From positions 1 to 64,000 of the forward strand of contig JAJCZP010000265.1 of the NCBI GenBank assembly GCA_029262315.1: 64,000 nt of DNA, in the 5' to 3' direction. Within the stretch, counting starts at the first letter, position 1. Every line of letters begins with the position of its first letter. A program made the translations under genes and the position numbers. A model generated the notes under the pieces. That model was not told where the DNA came from, made no database searches, and was given only the letters and a program-made list of their open reading frames with translations. This DNA comes from Deltaproteobacteria bacterium. Lineage in GTDB: Bacteria > Desulfobacterota > Binatia > UTPRO1. Below are positions 1 to 8,536 of the stretch, in pieces.

Positions 1-1603
1 TATGTCCGCGCGCGCGGAGTTCCTGAACGGTCGCCGCGTCCAGACCCTCCTCGGTGCCGAGGACGGGTGGCGACCACTGATCGTGGATCCGCGGCGCGCG
101 AATGGCCGCCTCGGGCACCAGTCCGAAGTCGATCATCCCGAGAAGTGTCTGCAGCACCCCGCTGATGATCAGCGGTCCGCCCGACCCGCCGGCTACGATA
201 CGCTGGCCCGCGGGGCCAAGTGCGATCACTGGCGTCATCGAGCTGAGCGGTCGCTTGCCGCCGTCCACGGCGTTCGCCTCGCCGCCGACCAACCCGAAGG
301 AGTTCGGCACGCCCGGTGCGATCGAGAAATCGTCCATCTCGTTGTTCAGTATGACGCCGGTCTCCCCGCCGACGAGCATGGCGCCAAATGCGGTGTTGAT
401 GGTCGTGGTGCAGCCGACCACCATGCCGTCCTCGTCCATGACCGAGTAGTGCGCGGTGCCGGCGTCGATCATGCCGTACTGGCCCGCAGGGCTGACACCA
501 TTGGGCGTGATGCGCGCGCGCAGGAGCTGTCCGTATGCGGGTGACGTCAGGCGCGCGATCGGAACGGGCGTGAAGGCCGGATCACCGTACCAGCGGGCGC
601 GATCGGCGAAGCCGTGCTTCATCGCTTCGGCCAGGAGATGCAGATAGGCGGGCGAGAGGTGGCCCATGGCGGCCAGATCGTCGCCGGCGAGGATGTGCAG
701 GATCTCGAGCAGCACCCCACCCGAGCTTGGCGGTGGCATGGTGAAGACCTCGAACCCCCGGTACGTCGTCCGCAGCGGCGTGCGCCACTCGGGTCGGTAG
801 GCTGCGAGATCATCGACGGTGAGAATGCCACCGGCCGCCTTGACGGAGCGCGCGAGTTCACGCGCAACCGAGCCCGTATAAAACCCCGACGCGCCGTCGC
901 GTGCCACCCGCGCCAGAGTCTTCGCCAGGGCCGGGAGCGCGAGCGTCGTGCCCTCTGCCCGCGGCGCGCCCTCGGCGTCGAGCAGGAGGGGTGCCAGTCC
1001 GGTCGAGCCGCGAACGGATTCTTGGTTGCGCGCGATGGCTCTGGCGAGGTGCTGGCCGATCGGGAAGCCGTCTCGGGCGAGCGCGATGGCGGGCGCCATC
1101 AGCGTCGCACGCGGCAGTCGGGCGAAGCGCTCGCGCGCCGCCTCCAGGCCGGCGATCTCCCCAGGGACCCCGACGGCGAGCCCGCCCCGACGGGACTGTG
1201 TGCGGAGGATCTCGTCGCCGCGGCGGTAGAGATCGCGATGCGCGGTTTGGGGGGCCTTCTCGCGATAGTCGAGTGCGTGGACCGTGCCCTGTGGGGTTCG
1301 GATGAGCATGAAGCCGCCGCCGCCGATGCCGCAAGACGACGCGTTCAGGACGCATCCCGCGTACGAGATCGCGATCGCAGCGTCGACGGCGTTGCCACCC
1401 TGCTGCAAGATGGCGAGTCCGATCTCGGTGGCACGCGGGTGTTCCGTTGCGACGCCCCCGTGGGTGTGGGCGCGAGGAGCAGGATGCTCATCGTCAGGGG
1501 CGACAACGGGGAGCGCTGGGGGCCGGCATGCGCCGGAGGTGACCAGCACGAGCGACGCGATGGCCGCGACGAGTCGCCGCCCTACAGGATTCCGCTGCTG
1601 CAC
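1..1603 (-). CDS. ggt: Gamma-glutamyltransferase, 3' end cut by window edge
   Basis: Periplasmic N-terminal-nucleophile hydrolase that transfers or hydrolyses the gamma-glutamyl group of glutathione. About 534 residues are present. The chosen GTG start is followed by a basic, hydrophobic leader ending near SGAC, so it is exported or lipidated. The large-subunit signature GGNAVDAAIAI follows. The autoprocessing site is visible as GTAHYSVMDEDG; its Thr codon lies near 455-457 and would become the nucleophile of the small subunit. The GGSGGPLIISG oxyanion-hole segment comes after it. Against the usual family length, about 40 C-terminal residues lie beyond the left edge. It is divergent from the ArgA-like gene. 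The family is certain; only the exact start is open. Confidence 0.93.
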   Translation of the reverse strand, partial: MQQRNPVGRRLVAAIASLVLVTSGACRPPALPVVAPDDEHPAPRAHTHGGVATEHPRATEIGLAILQQGGNAVDAAIAISYAGCVLNASSCGIGGGGFMLIRTPQGTVHALDYREKAPQTAHRDLYRRGDEILRTQSRRGGLAVGVPGEIAGLEAARERFARLPRATLMAPAIALARDGFPIGQHLARAIARNQESVRGSTGLAPLLLDAEGAPRAEGTTLALPALAKTLARVARDGASGFYTGSVARELARSVKAAGGILTVDDLAAYRPEWRTPLRTTYRGFEVFTMPPPSSGGVLLEILHILAGDDLAAMGHLSPAYLHLLAEAMKHGFADRARWYGDPAFTPVPIARLTSPAYGQLLRARITPNGVSPAGQYGMIDAGTAHYSVMDEDGMVVGCTTTINTAFGAMLVGGETGVILNNEMDDFSIAPGVPNSFGLVGGEANAVDGGKRPLSSMTPVIALGPAGQRIVAGGSGGPLIISGVLQTLLGMIDFGLVPEAAIRAPRIHDQWSPPVLGTEEGLDAATVQELRARGH

Positions 1604-1695
1604 GGCGTTGTTACCTACGAGGCGCCCTGGCGAAAAGCAACTTGGCCTCGTGTCGTTTTCTTTCTCGCTCGTGACCTTTCTGGTACCAGCCAGGG

Positions 1696-2832
1696 ATGAT
1701 TCCGTCGGAGTTCACCGAGAAGGAGTTCTACCTTGAGGAGTTTCGCGGGCGGACGTTGCTCTGTGCCGTGTACCACGAGGGCGATCAGGGTGATCTCCGC
1801 ACCCTGGGCGCGGTGACGCAGGAACTCGCCCGAAACGGCACCCGAGTGTTGGTGGTTGCTGCCGGGAAGGGCGTGACGGACCCGGGGCTCTGTGCGGTGT
1901 TGACCACGTCTGCGGACGCGGACGGGATCGCGCCTTGTGGGGTGACGCTGCCCCCCGGGGAACTGACGCTCCCGTTCCTGGCCGACCTGTGGGGTACGTT
2001 GCGCTCCAACATGCTGGTGGTCGCGCACTGCGACGCTGGCTCGGTCGCGGCGCTGGTCGAGCGCGCTCGGGTGCTGGCCGACCGGCTGCGTGCCTGCAAG
2101 CTCATCGTTCTCGATCCGGTCGGCGGGATCTGCCACCCGGAAACGGGCCGACTCCTCTCGTTCGCGAACGCGACCGTGCTCGGGCAGTTGCTCGCCGACG
2201 AGCGCATTGCCGATCGACGTGCGTTGCTCGAGGCGATTGCGCGGACGTTGGCTGATGGCGTCGAGGCGGTGAACGTATGCACGGTCGACGGCGCGGCCCG
2301 TGAGCTCTTCACCTACGAGGGGGCGGGTACCCTCTGCACGCGCGAGGAGTACTGTCGGGTGGCACGACTCGGGGTCGATGACTTCCACGAGGTCGAGAAG
2401 TTGCTCGAACGCGGACAGCGTGAAGGATATTTGAAAGCGCGCAGCCGGGCCGAGATCGCCGAGATCCTGTTCGAGGGATTTGGCGCGACGGTAGGGGATC
2501 GTCACCTGGCGGGTGTCTGCGCGCTGCGGACGGCGCCCTATGCCACGCACCGCGTCGGTGAGATCGTCGGCCTCTATACCCTGACGCGATTCAAGGGTGA
2601 GGGAGTGGGGATCACGCTGGTGGAGTCCATGACGGCCGAGGCTCGAAAGCGGAAGTTCGCGTATCTGTTCGCGTGCACGACGCAGGCCCGCGTGGGCGAG
2701 TTCTTCGGACGTCAGGGCTTCCGGCGCGTCGCCGCGACCGACGTCCCAGCCGAGAAGTGGCACGCGTACGACTCGGCGCGGCAACGTGCGGTGCAGGTAT
2801 ACCGGCTCGATCTGGAGGTCGGGCCCGGTTGA
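1696..2832 (+). CDS. N-acetylglutamate synthase-like protein (degenerate kinase-fold domain plus GNAT)
   Basis: 378 residues with the architecture of ArgA-type N-acetylglutamate synthases, which acetylate glutamate for arginine synthesis. Residues 1-215 resemble an amino-acid-kinase fold (VLVVAAGKGV, LIVLDPVGGI), but I do not see the normal glutamate or arginine-site motifs. The GAGTLCTREEY hinge leads into a GNAT domain at about 225-372, with the acetyl-CoA loop near FKGEGVG and a FFGRQGFRRV ending typical of this family. An AGGG element precedes the ATG. No other arginine gene is in the window. The fold call is firm; the substrate is inferred. The last codons and stop are tandemly duplicated just downstream. 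Confidence 0.8.
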   Translation: MIPSEFTEKEFYLEEFRGRTLLCAVYHEGDQGDLRTLGAVTQELARNGTRVLVVAAGKGVTDPGLCAVLTTSADADGIAPCGVTLPPGELTLPFLADLWGTLRSNMLVVAHCDAGSVAALVERARVLADRLRACKLIVLDPVGGICHPETGRLLSFANATVLGQLLADERIADRRALLEAIARTLADGVEAVNVCTVDGAARELFTYEGAGTLCTREEYCRVARLGVDDFHEVEKLLERGQREGYLKARSRAEIAEILFEGFGATVGDRHLAGVCALRTAPYATHRVGEIVGLYTLTRFKGEGVGITLVESMTAEARKRKFAYLFACTTQARVGEFFGRQGFRRVAATDVPAEKWHAYDSARQRAVQVYRLDLEVGPG

Positions 2833-2874
2833 GCGGTATGCCGGCTCGATCTGGAGGTCGGGCCTGGTTGAGCG
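2797..2874. repeat. 39-bp tandem duplication across a stop codon
   Basis: Two adjacent 39-bp units, 2797-2835 and 2836-2874, differ by two transitions. The first holds the last codons and TGA stop of the ArgA-like gene. The second is a non-coding copy that fills most of the gap to the next gene. It is a direct duplication of a gene end, not a dispersed repeat. Confidence 0.95.
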
Positions 2875-2902
2875 GTGAAGGGCGCCAGCGTATGCTGACG
2901 CC

Positions 2903-3223
2903 ATGTCCCTCCGACGACGGCTCGGCGTTGCCGGTGCGCTCACCTATCTCGGTATGCTCGTGTACGTGAGCGCGGGCGCGCAGTGTCCGGTCGGTCCGGA
3001 GACCGGGTGTGCGAAGGTTCACGCATTGATGTTGACCGCTCGTCCGCCCGTGCTACCGCGACCGATGTTTGCCGCACCCATGCGCGCGGATCGCGCGACC
3101 GATGTCTTCCGACTGGCAGGTCGGCCTTTTCGCGGAGCGACCCATGCCGTGGTGGGGTCCGAGCAGCGTACACCGGAGCGTGGCATATCAGTGCTGCGCT
3201 CAGAGGGGCTGAACAGAGTATGA
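2903..3223 (+). CDS. Small secreted protein of unknown function
   Basis: 106 residues. The first 26 form a plausible signal peptide (SLRRRLG, hydrophobic core, then SAGA before Gln). The mature part is Arg/Pro-rich with no recognised domain. The main support for a real gene is context: its TGA overlaps the ATG of the next gene in an ATGA arrangement at 3220-3223, as expected for translational coupling, and that gene overlaps the following one the same way. Without homologues, spurious translation remains possible. Confidence 0.5.
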   Translation: MSLRRRLGVAGALTYLGMLVYVSAGAQCPVGPETGCAKVHALMLTARPPVLPRPMFAAPMRADRATDVFRLAGRPFRGATHAVVGSEQRTPERGISVLRSEGLNRV

Positions 3224-3510
3224 CGATCTATCTGCGGATCCTTGGAGTCTTGTTGCTCGTTGGTGGGTTGGCGTTGTCGATCGTTTCCACGCGCTGGGTT
3301 CTCGGCGACGAGACGTACTTCCGGGCTGCGCATGCGCTCGAGCGCCATCCCGACCACATTCTTTTTCAGGCCGAGTACCAAGCCGCCCTCGCGCGTCATG
3401 TCGGCTATGTGGTTCTGGCCGCGCTCTCGGGGCTCACCGCGGTTATCGGGAGCGCGGTACTTCTCGGGTTGGCCTCGATCATCGGCCGATTGGATTACCG
3501 CAGGGAGTGA
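3220..3510 (+). CDS. Small inner-membrane protein, two transmembrane helices
   Basis: 96 residues with hydrophobic helices at about 5-25 (ILGVLLLVGGLALSIV) and 62-85 (VGYVVLAALSGLTAVIGSAV), and a charged stretch between them that probably faces the periplasm. The ATG overlaps the upstream stop by 4 nt and its own TGA overlaps the GTG start of the ferredoxin-like gene (GTGA at 3507-3510). The three genes 2903-4223 therefore look like one translationally coupled unit. I do not recognise the family. A membrane partner for the downstream iron-sulfur protein is possible, but only from position. Confidence 0.72.
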   Translation: MTIYLRILGVLLLVGGLALSIVSTRWVLGDETYFRAAHALERHPDHILFQAEYQAALARHVGYVVLAALSGLTAVIGSAVLLGLASIIGRLDYRRE

Positions 3511-4223
3511 GCACTGCGACGACGAGCGCGGGTATCGCCGCCATCGTTCGCTCTTTCGGCCTGAATCTCGTCGGCATCGCCGCGGTCTCCGACTACGACG
3601 CCTCGGTTCCGGCCGCGTACCGTCTCGGCACCAAGAATCCTCGGACGACGAGCGCGATCGTGCTCGGGCACGGTGGCGGCGGCTTTTGGACGGCCTATCA
3701 GCGCCATGTCGCCGCGCATCCCGAAGACGCGGGGGGTCCAGATCCGCTCGACGATTTTACGGAGCGGCTAATGCGGACCGAGATCGTTCCGAGGCTGCGT
3801 GCAATCGGGATTGAGGGCCACGTACGGTTTCCGTTCGGGGCCGACGAGCCCCGCGTCTCATTCGTACATCTCGCGGAGGCGGCTGAACTCGGGCGCCGGA
3901 GTATCCTGGGCGTATTGATCCATCCCGAGTTCGGCCCGTGGATCGCCTTGCGTGGTGCGATTCTGATCGAGGACGCGCTGACAGCACCGCGTCCGGCTGC
4001 CGGTTTCGACCCGTGCGGATCGTGCACGGACCGTCCCTGTATCGCAGCGTGCCCCGCGGCTGCCGTCGATGGTGACGGCTGGAACGCACGGCGTTGCATC
4101 GACCACCGGGTCCAACATCCGTCGCACTGCCCGTCGCAGTGCGACGCGCGCGTTGCCTGCGTATACGGCCGCGCCCACGTCTATCCTCCAGCCGCGCTCC
4201 GCCACCACCACCACAGCATCTAG
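3507..4223 (+). CDS. 4Fe-4S protein, epoxyqueuosine-reductase-like (QueG-related)
   Basis: 238 residues. The middle part resembles the N-terminal region of QueG-type reductases (RLGTKNPRTTSAIVLG, HPEFGPWIALRGAILIE). One [4Fe-4S] motif is clear: Cys170, Cys173, Cys178 and Cys182 in a CGSCTDRPCIAACP segment. A second, irregular Cys set (197, 208, 212, 218) follows. It is shorter than QueG and lacks a normal second ferredoxin motif and HEAT repeats, so queuosine function is not assured. The tail has four consecutive His. It starts at GTG overlapping the previous stop, and its TAG shares the palindrome CTAG (4220-4223) with the stop of the convergent kinase. Confidence 0.78.
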   Translation: MSTATTSAGIAAIVRSFGLNLVGIAAVSDYDASVPAAYRLGTKNPRTTSAIVLGHGGGGFWTAYQRHVAAHPEDAGGPDPLDDFTERLMRTEIVPRLRAIGIEGHVRFPFGADEPRVSFVHLAEAAELGRRSILGVLIHPEFGPWIALRGAILIEDALTAPRPAAGFDPCGSCTDRPCIAACPAAAVDGDGWNARRCIDHRVQHPSHCPSQCDARVACVYGRAHVYPPAALRHHHHSI

Positions 4224-5260
4224 AGGTAGAGCCACAACCGAACCTCGGTGCCGCGGCCCTCAGTGGACTGAACGTTCAACGTCCCCCCGGCAAGCTCGGC
4301 GCGCTCTCGCATCGTGACGAGGCCCAGTTGTTTGGATACGTCGGCATCCGGGGATGGTGTGAAGCCGCTGCCGTCGTCGCGCACGCTCAACTCGAGGCGT
4401 TGTCCCTGCCGGCGCATGCGCACGGTCAGGTGGGTGGCATTGGCATGTTGGACAACGTTCGCGAGCGCGCCCTGGGCGATACGGTAGACGTGCAGTTGTC
4501 GCTCGTCGTCGAGCAGGTTGTCGATCGGCGTGGTGTGCAGTCGGAGGGGCAGGCCGTGGCGACTGGCGAATTGCCGCGCATAGGAGCGCAGCGCTTCCTC
4601 GAGTCCGAGTGCCAGGAGATCGGCCGGATGGTAGTCGCGCACGATGCGTGCGATCGACTCGGCGACAACGCCCAAGCTCTTGTGCATCGGCGCCAAGGCT
4701 GCGGCCACATCGGCCTCATGTGGGCCGGTGCTCTGCTCGAGGGCTTTCAGTAGTACGCCGAGCGTCGCGATACCCTGTCCGACGTCATCGTGGAGCTCGC
4801 GCGCGATCCGTTGACGCTCGGCCTCGACCGTCCGGAGCATGCGCTGCGCGAAGTCCTGCTGCACGCCTTCGATTTGTTTGCGCTCGCTGATGTCCCGGAC
4901 CGCACCGAAGAAGAACACCTCGTCGCCGATCTCGACGCGGGAAGGTGTGACCTCGGTCGGGAAGCGTGAGCCGTCCTTGCGTTGAGCATCCGCCTCGAAC
5001 GGAGGGACCGCGTGTTGGGCGAGGACGCGGACCATCGTGTCGAAATGCTCCCGCGTGTACTCGGGGTCCATGTCGAAGACCGTCATGCCGAGGAGTTCTT
5101 CCCGCGAGTATCCGGTCAGCGTTACGGCGCGTTCGTTCACGTAGCGCAGGTATCCGGAGGAGTCGGCGAGATAGAAGGCATCGTTCGAGACGTCCGCCAT
5201 CCGGCGGAAGATGTCGAGATCGAACCCCTCCGGTATCGGCGCCCGCGCGGGTGTCGTCAT
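4220..5260 (-). CDS. PAS-domain sensor histidine kinase (HisKA_3, NarL/DegS type)
   Basis: 346-residue cytoplasmic sensor with no membrane helices. A PAS domain spans about 20-127 (NDAFYLADSSGYLRYVN, RKDGSRFPTEV), the HisKA_3 dimer/phospho-acceptor helix has His157 in ARELHDDVGQG, and a HATPase_c domain occupies about 235-346 ([18 protein letters not shown]). It should autophosphorylate and pass phosphate to a LuxR-family response regulator, but none is encoded in the window. Its ATG overlaps the stop of the upstream paralogue by 4 nt, so the two are co-translated. Confidence 0.93.
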   Translation of the reverse strand: MTTPARAPIPEGFDLDIFRRMADVSNDAFYLADSSGYLRYVNERAVTLTGYSREELLGMTVFDMDPEYTREHFDTMVRVLAQHAVPPFEADAQRKDGSRFPTEVTPSRVEIGDEVFFFGAVRDISERKQIEGVQQDFAQRMLRTVEAERQRIARELHDDVGQGIATLGVLLKALEQSTGPHEADVAAALAPMHKSLGVVAESIARIVRDYHPADLLALGLEEALRSYARQFASRHGLPLRLHTTPIDNLLDDERQLHVYRIAQGALANVVQHANATHLTVRMRRQGQRLELSVRDDGSGFTPSPDADVSKQLGLVTMRERAELAGGTLNVQSTEGRGTEVRLWLYL

Positions 5261-6339
5261 GGCGCTTTCACGGGCGGCGTGGGCGATACGGACGCAAGAC
5301 GGGGTCCTGCCAGGCGAACCCGGAGGTGGATCTCGGTATTCCCGGGTTGCGACGCGACCTCGAGATCCGCGCCGATCAGCTCGGCGCGTTCGCGCATGGT
5401 CACCAACCCGAATCCGCTGCGCTCTGTGTCGGCGGGTGCGAATCCGACGCCATCGTCTCGGATACTGACGTGGAGATGACGCTTGTCCTGCGTGAAGTCT
5501 ACCGTGACTCGGCGCGCGCGAGCGTGGCGCGCGATGTTGGCGACCGCTTCCTGCACGATCCGGAAGAGGTGCAGCTCATGGTCCGATGGGAGCAGCTGGT
5601 CGATCGCGTCGGCCGTCAGGCGCAGGTCGAGTCCGTGGCGTTCGGCGAATTGGCTCGTGTGTGCGCGTAGGCTTTCTTCGAGCCCAGCGCTCAGTACGTC
5701 TGTCGGTTGGTACTCGTTGACGACACTCCCTACCGACGCGGTGATCTGCTGTAGCGTAGCGTGGATCGCCGCAAGCGTCGGTGCGGTCTCGGGTGGCAGC
5801 GTCCCGGGTTGTTGTTCGAGGTCAGCGAGCACGCGGCCGACGCTGGAGATCGCTCCGCCGACGTCCTCGTAGAGTTCGCGGGCAACCCGCTCGCGTTCGG
5901 CCGCCAGCGTCTGGAGCATGCGGCGGGCGAAGGTCTTCCGCGCCAGTTGCAGCTGTTTCCGCTCGCGAATGTCGCGTGTCACACCGAAGAGGAAGCCGCG
6001 GCCGTCGATGTCCATGCGCGCGACGCAGAGCTCGATGGGGAAGATGAGGCCGTCCTTCCGGCGCGAAAGCGTGTCGAACGGCGGCAGAAACGTTCCGACA
6101 GGCATATCGGCGACGAACGCGTCGAATCGCTCGCGGGGGAACTCCGGGTTCAGGTCCGAGACCGTCATGTCCAACAGCTCTTCTCGGCTGTATCCCGTGA
6201 TCGCGATGGTCCGGTCGTTGACGTAGAGAAAGCGCCCAGAGACGTCCAGCAGGAAAAAGGCGTCGTTCGAGAGGTCGGCCATTTGCCGGAAAATCCCGAG
6301 ATCGAGCCTGGGGTCGAGCTGCTGGCCGTCCGTGGGCAT
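5257..6339 (-). CDS. PAS-domain HisKA_3 pseudokinase paralogue (phospho-acceptor His replaced by Tyr)
   Basis: 360 residues, collinear with the overlapping downstream kinase: PAS at about 20-127, HisKA_3 helix at 135-200, HATPase_c at 245-350. At the phospho-acceptor position the sequence reads [11 protein letters not shown], so residue 157 is Tyr where the partner has His; the codon is TAC (complement of 5869-5871). The ATP-binding boxes look intact ([18 protein letters not shown]). It cannot autophosphorylate in the usual way but could heterodimerise with or regulate its neighbour. A TGGGG element precedes the ATG. It is first in the kinase pair and follows the tusA-like gene by 45 nt on the same strand. 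Confidence 0.9.
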   Translation of the reverse strand: MPTDGQQLDPRLDLGIFRQMADLSNDAFFLLDVSGRFLYVNDRTIAITGYSREELLDMTVSDLNPEFPRERFDAFVADMPVGTFLPPFDTLSRRKDGLIFPIELCVARMDIDGRGFLFGVTRDIRERKQLQLARKTFARRMLQTLAAERERVARELYEDVGGAISSVGRVLADLEQQPGTLPPETAPTLAAIHATLQQITASVGSVVNEYQPTDVLSAGLEESLRAHTSQFAERHGLDLRLTADAIDQLLPSDHELHLFRIVQEAVANIARHARARRVTVDFTQDKRHLHVSIRDDGVGFAPADTERSGFGLVTMRERAELIGADLEVASQPGNTEIHLRVRLAGPRLASVSPTPPVKAP

Positions 6340-6384
6340 CCCCAGAACGCTACTGAAATCGGCGCCAGACGGTCAAGGAAGCGG

Positions 6385-6600
6385 TCATTTCTCGATAGTA
6401 ATGACCCAGCGGCCTGGTTCGGCTGTGCTACTGACCACCACGTGTCCCTCCGCCTCGGCGGCGCCTGGAAGGTCTCGGGCACCCCGTGGATCGTCGAGCG
6501 TGAGCTCCAGAATGTCGCCAGGCAGGAGGTCCGCCAGGGCGACTTTCGCCTTGGCCCAGTTGAGCGGGCAGGTCACGCCCGTCAGATCGAGACGCTGCAT
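6385..6600 (-). CDS. TusA/SirA-family sulfur carrier-like protein
   Basis: 71 residues matching the TusA fold. The hallmark CP dipeptide is at Cys11 ([17 protein letters not shown]), followed by the [12 protein letters not shown] strand and a C-terminal WVITIEK strand. TusA proteins hold persulfide sulfur on this Cys for tRNA thiolation, molybdenum-cofactor or respiratory sulfur chemistry; which role applies here is unknown. It is separated by 45 nt from the two sensor kinases downstream on the same strand, possibly one transcript, and is divergent from typA. The ATG was chosen because the family starts just before the first beta strand. Confidence 0.85.
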   Translation of the reverse strand: MQRLDLTGVTCPLNWAKAKVALADLLPGDILELTLDDPRGARDLPGAAEAEGHVVVSSTAEPGRWVITIEK

Positions 6601-6681
6601 CGCGGTCACCGAGGCTACCGTACCAGAGAACGTCGGGGCCGCGAACTTGACACCGGGCCGGCTCCTGACGATAGTCTGGAA

Positions 6682-8532
6682 ATGACGCAAGGCATCATTA
6701 GACCGGCCGACTCGGCGGAGCACGACGCCGCAGGACCGCGGCGTGCCGACGTACGCAACATCGCGATCATCGCCCACGTCGACCACGGCAAGACGACCCT
6801 CGTCGATGCCATGTTGCGCCAGAGCGGTATCTTTCGCACCAACGAGGTTTTGGTCGAGCGGGTCATGGACTCGAACGATCTCGAGCGCGAGCGCGGCATC
6901 ACGATTCTGGCCAAGAACACGGCGGTGACGTACGGCCCCGTGACGATCAATATCGTCGACACGCCTGGGCACGCCGACTTCGGCGGCGAGGTGGAGCGGA
7001 GTCTCGCCATGGTCGATGGCGTGCTGCTGATCGTCGATGCCTCCGAGGGGCCGTTGCCCCAGACGCGCTTCGTACTGAAGAAGACCCTCGCGCTCGGACT
7101 TCCCGTCGTCTTGTGTGTGAACAAGATCGACCGGGCAGACGCGCGCATCGCCGAAGTGCTCGATGAGGTCTATGACCTGTTCATCGACCTCGGTGCCACC
7201 GAGACGCAGCTGGACTTTCCGATCGTCTATACGAACGCGCGTGCGGGCATTGCGCTTTCCGCGCCGGAGGATGCCGGGAACGATCTGCGCATTCTCTTCG
7301 ATCTGATCGTCAACGTGTTGCCCGGGCCCATCTCAGACCCATTGGGCACGACGCAGTTCCAAGTCAACAACCTGGACTACAACGATTACGTTGGACGTCT
7401 CGCGATCGGACGTGTCGTGTCTGGTGAGCTTGCGGCGTCGGGCGTCTATACCCTGTGCCGCGCTGACGGCACCCAAGAGCCCTGCAAGGTGACGTTTCTC
7501 TACGCGTGGCGTGGACTTGAGCGCAAGGAGGTCGCCATCGCGCGTGCCGGTGACATCGTCGCCGTCGGCGGCATGGAGACGATCAGCATCGGTGACACCA
7601 TTGCCGACCGGGAAGCTCCGGTGCCGCTGCCGCCGATGCACGTCGAGGAGCCGACGATCGCCATGATCTTCGGTCCGAATACCGGACCATGGGGCGGCCG
7701 CGAGGGTGACCACGTCACCTCGCGGAAGGTGCGAGAACGCTTGGAGGCCGAGGCGCGTCGGAACGTGAGCCTCCGGGTCGAGGACACCGATCAACCCGAT
7801 CAGCTGCGGGTGGCCGGGCGCGGTGAATTGCAGCTGGCGATTCTCATCGAGACCATGCGTCGTGAGGGCTACGAGCTGCAGGTATCGAAACCGACCGTCA
7901 TTACGCGCGAGGAAAATGGCGTCACCATGGAGCCCATGGAGGCGCTGACGGTTGATGTTCCCGAGGACTTCATCGGGGTCGTGTCGCAGCTCCTGGCCGT
8001 GCGGAAGGGCACGATGACGGGGATGGAGCATCAGGAATCCGGCCGTGTACGCTTGGAGTTCACTATCCCGTCACGTGGCCTCATCGGCCTGCGCTCGACG
8101 TTCCTGACGTCGACGCGCGGCACCGGCATCATGAACGTGCTCTTCGACTGCTACGCTCCTTGGTGCGGGCCGATCCGCGACCGGACCAATGGTGCGATGG
8201 TAGCCGACCGCGAAGGAACGGCGACGCCCTACGCGATGTTTCACTTGCAGGAGCGGGGCACCATCTTCGTGAAGCCCGGCACGCGTGTGTACGAGGGGAT
8301 GGTGGTTGGTGAGTACTCACGTGAGAACGATCTCACGGTGAATCTGACCAAAGAGAAGAAGCTCACCAACATGCGGGCGTCCGGTCACGACGAGGCGACG
8401 ATCGTGACGCCGCCGCGCGAGATGGGCCTCGATGCCTCCCTCGAATGGGTCTCCGAGGACGAGTTGGTCGAAGTCACGCCGCAGAACGTGCGGATGCGTA
8501 AGCGCATCATGCAGAAGTCGCTTCGGAAGTAG
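6682..8532 (+). CDS. typA: Ribosome-associated GTPase BipA/TypA
   Basis: 616 residues, the usual length for BipA, a translational GTPase of the EF-G superfamily that binds 70S ribosomes and assists assembly and stress adaptation. G1 is AHVDHGKTT near residue 30, switch II is DTPGHADF, and G4 is NKID. Beta-barrel, EF-G III-like and V-like domains follow ([29 protein letters not shown]), with the BipA-specific C-terminal domain. The open frame continues upstream through antisense kinase sequence, but the ATG at 6682 gives the right N-terminus. It converges with the next gene, four nt between the stops. Confidence 0.97.
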   Translation: MTQGIIRPADSAEHDAAGPRRADVRNIAIIAHVDHGKTTLVDAMLRQSGIFRTNEVLVERVMDSNDLERERGITILAKNTAVTYGPVTINIVDTPGHADFGGEVERSLAMVDGVLLIVDASEGPLPQTRFVLKKTLALGLPVVLCVNKIDRADARIAEVLDEVYDLFIDLGATETQLDFPIVYTNARAGIALSAPEDAGNDLRILFDLIVNVLPGPISDPLGTTQFQVNNLDYNDYVGRLAIGRVVSGELAASGVYTLCRADGTQEPCKVTFLYAWRGLERKEVAIARAGDIVAVGGMETISIGDTIADREAPVPLPPMHVEEPTIAMIFGPNTGPWGGREGDHVTSRKVRERLEAEARRNVSLRVEDTDQPDQLRVAGRGELQLAILIETMRREGYELQVSKPTVITREENGVTMEPMEALTVDVPEDFIGVVSQLLAVRKGTMTGMEHQESGRVRLEFTIPSRGLIGLRSTFLTSTRGTGIMNVLFDCYAPWCGPIRDRTNGAMVADREGTATPYAMFHLQERGTIFVKPGTRVYEGMVVGEYSRENDLTVNLTKEKKLTNMRASGHDEATIVTPPREMGLDASLEWVSEDELVEVTPQNVRMRKRIMQKSLRK

Positions 8533-8536
8533 AGCG

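Noticed and set aside
3507..4223. Naming the 4Fe-4S gene queG
   Set aside because: Too short, only one regular cluster motif and no HEAT-repeat tail.
5761..6681. Long upstream extension of the typA reading frame
   Set aside because: It is the complement of the pseudokinase and TusA-like genes; the GTPase begins at the ATG at 6682, which gives the expected family length.
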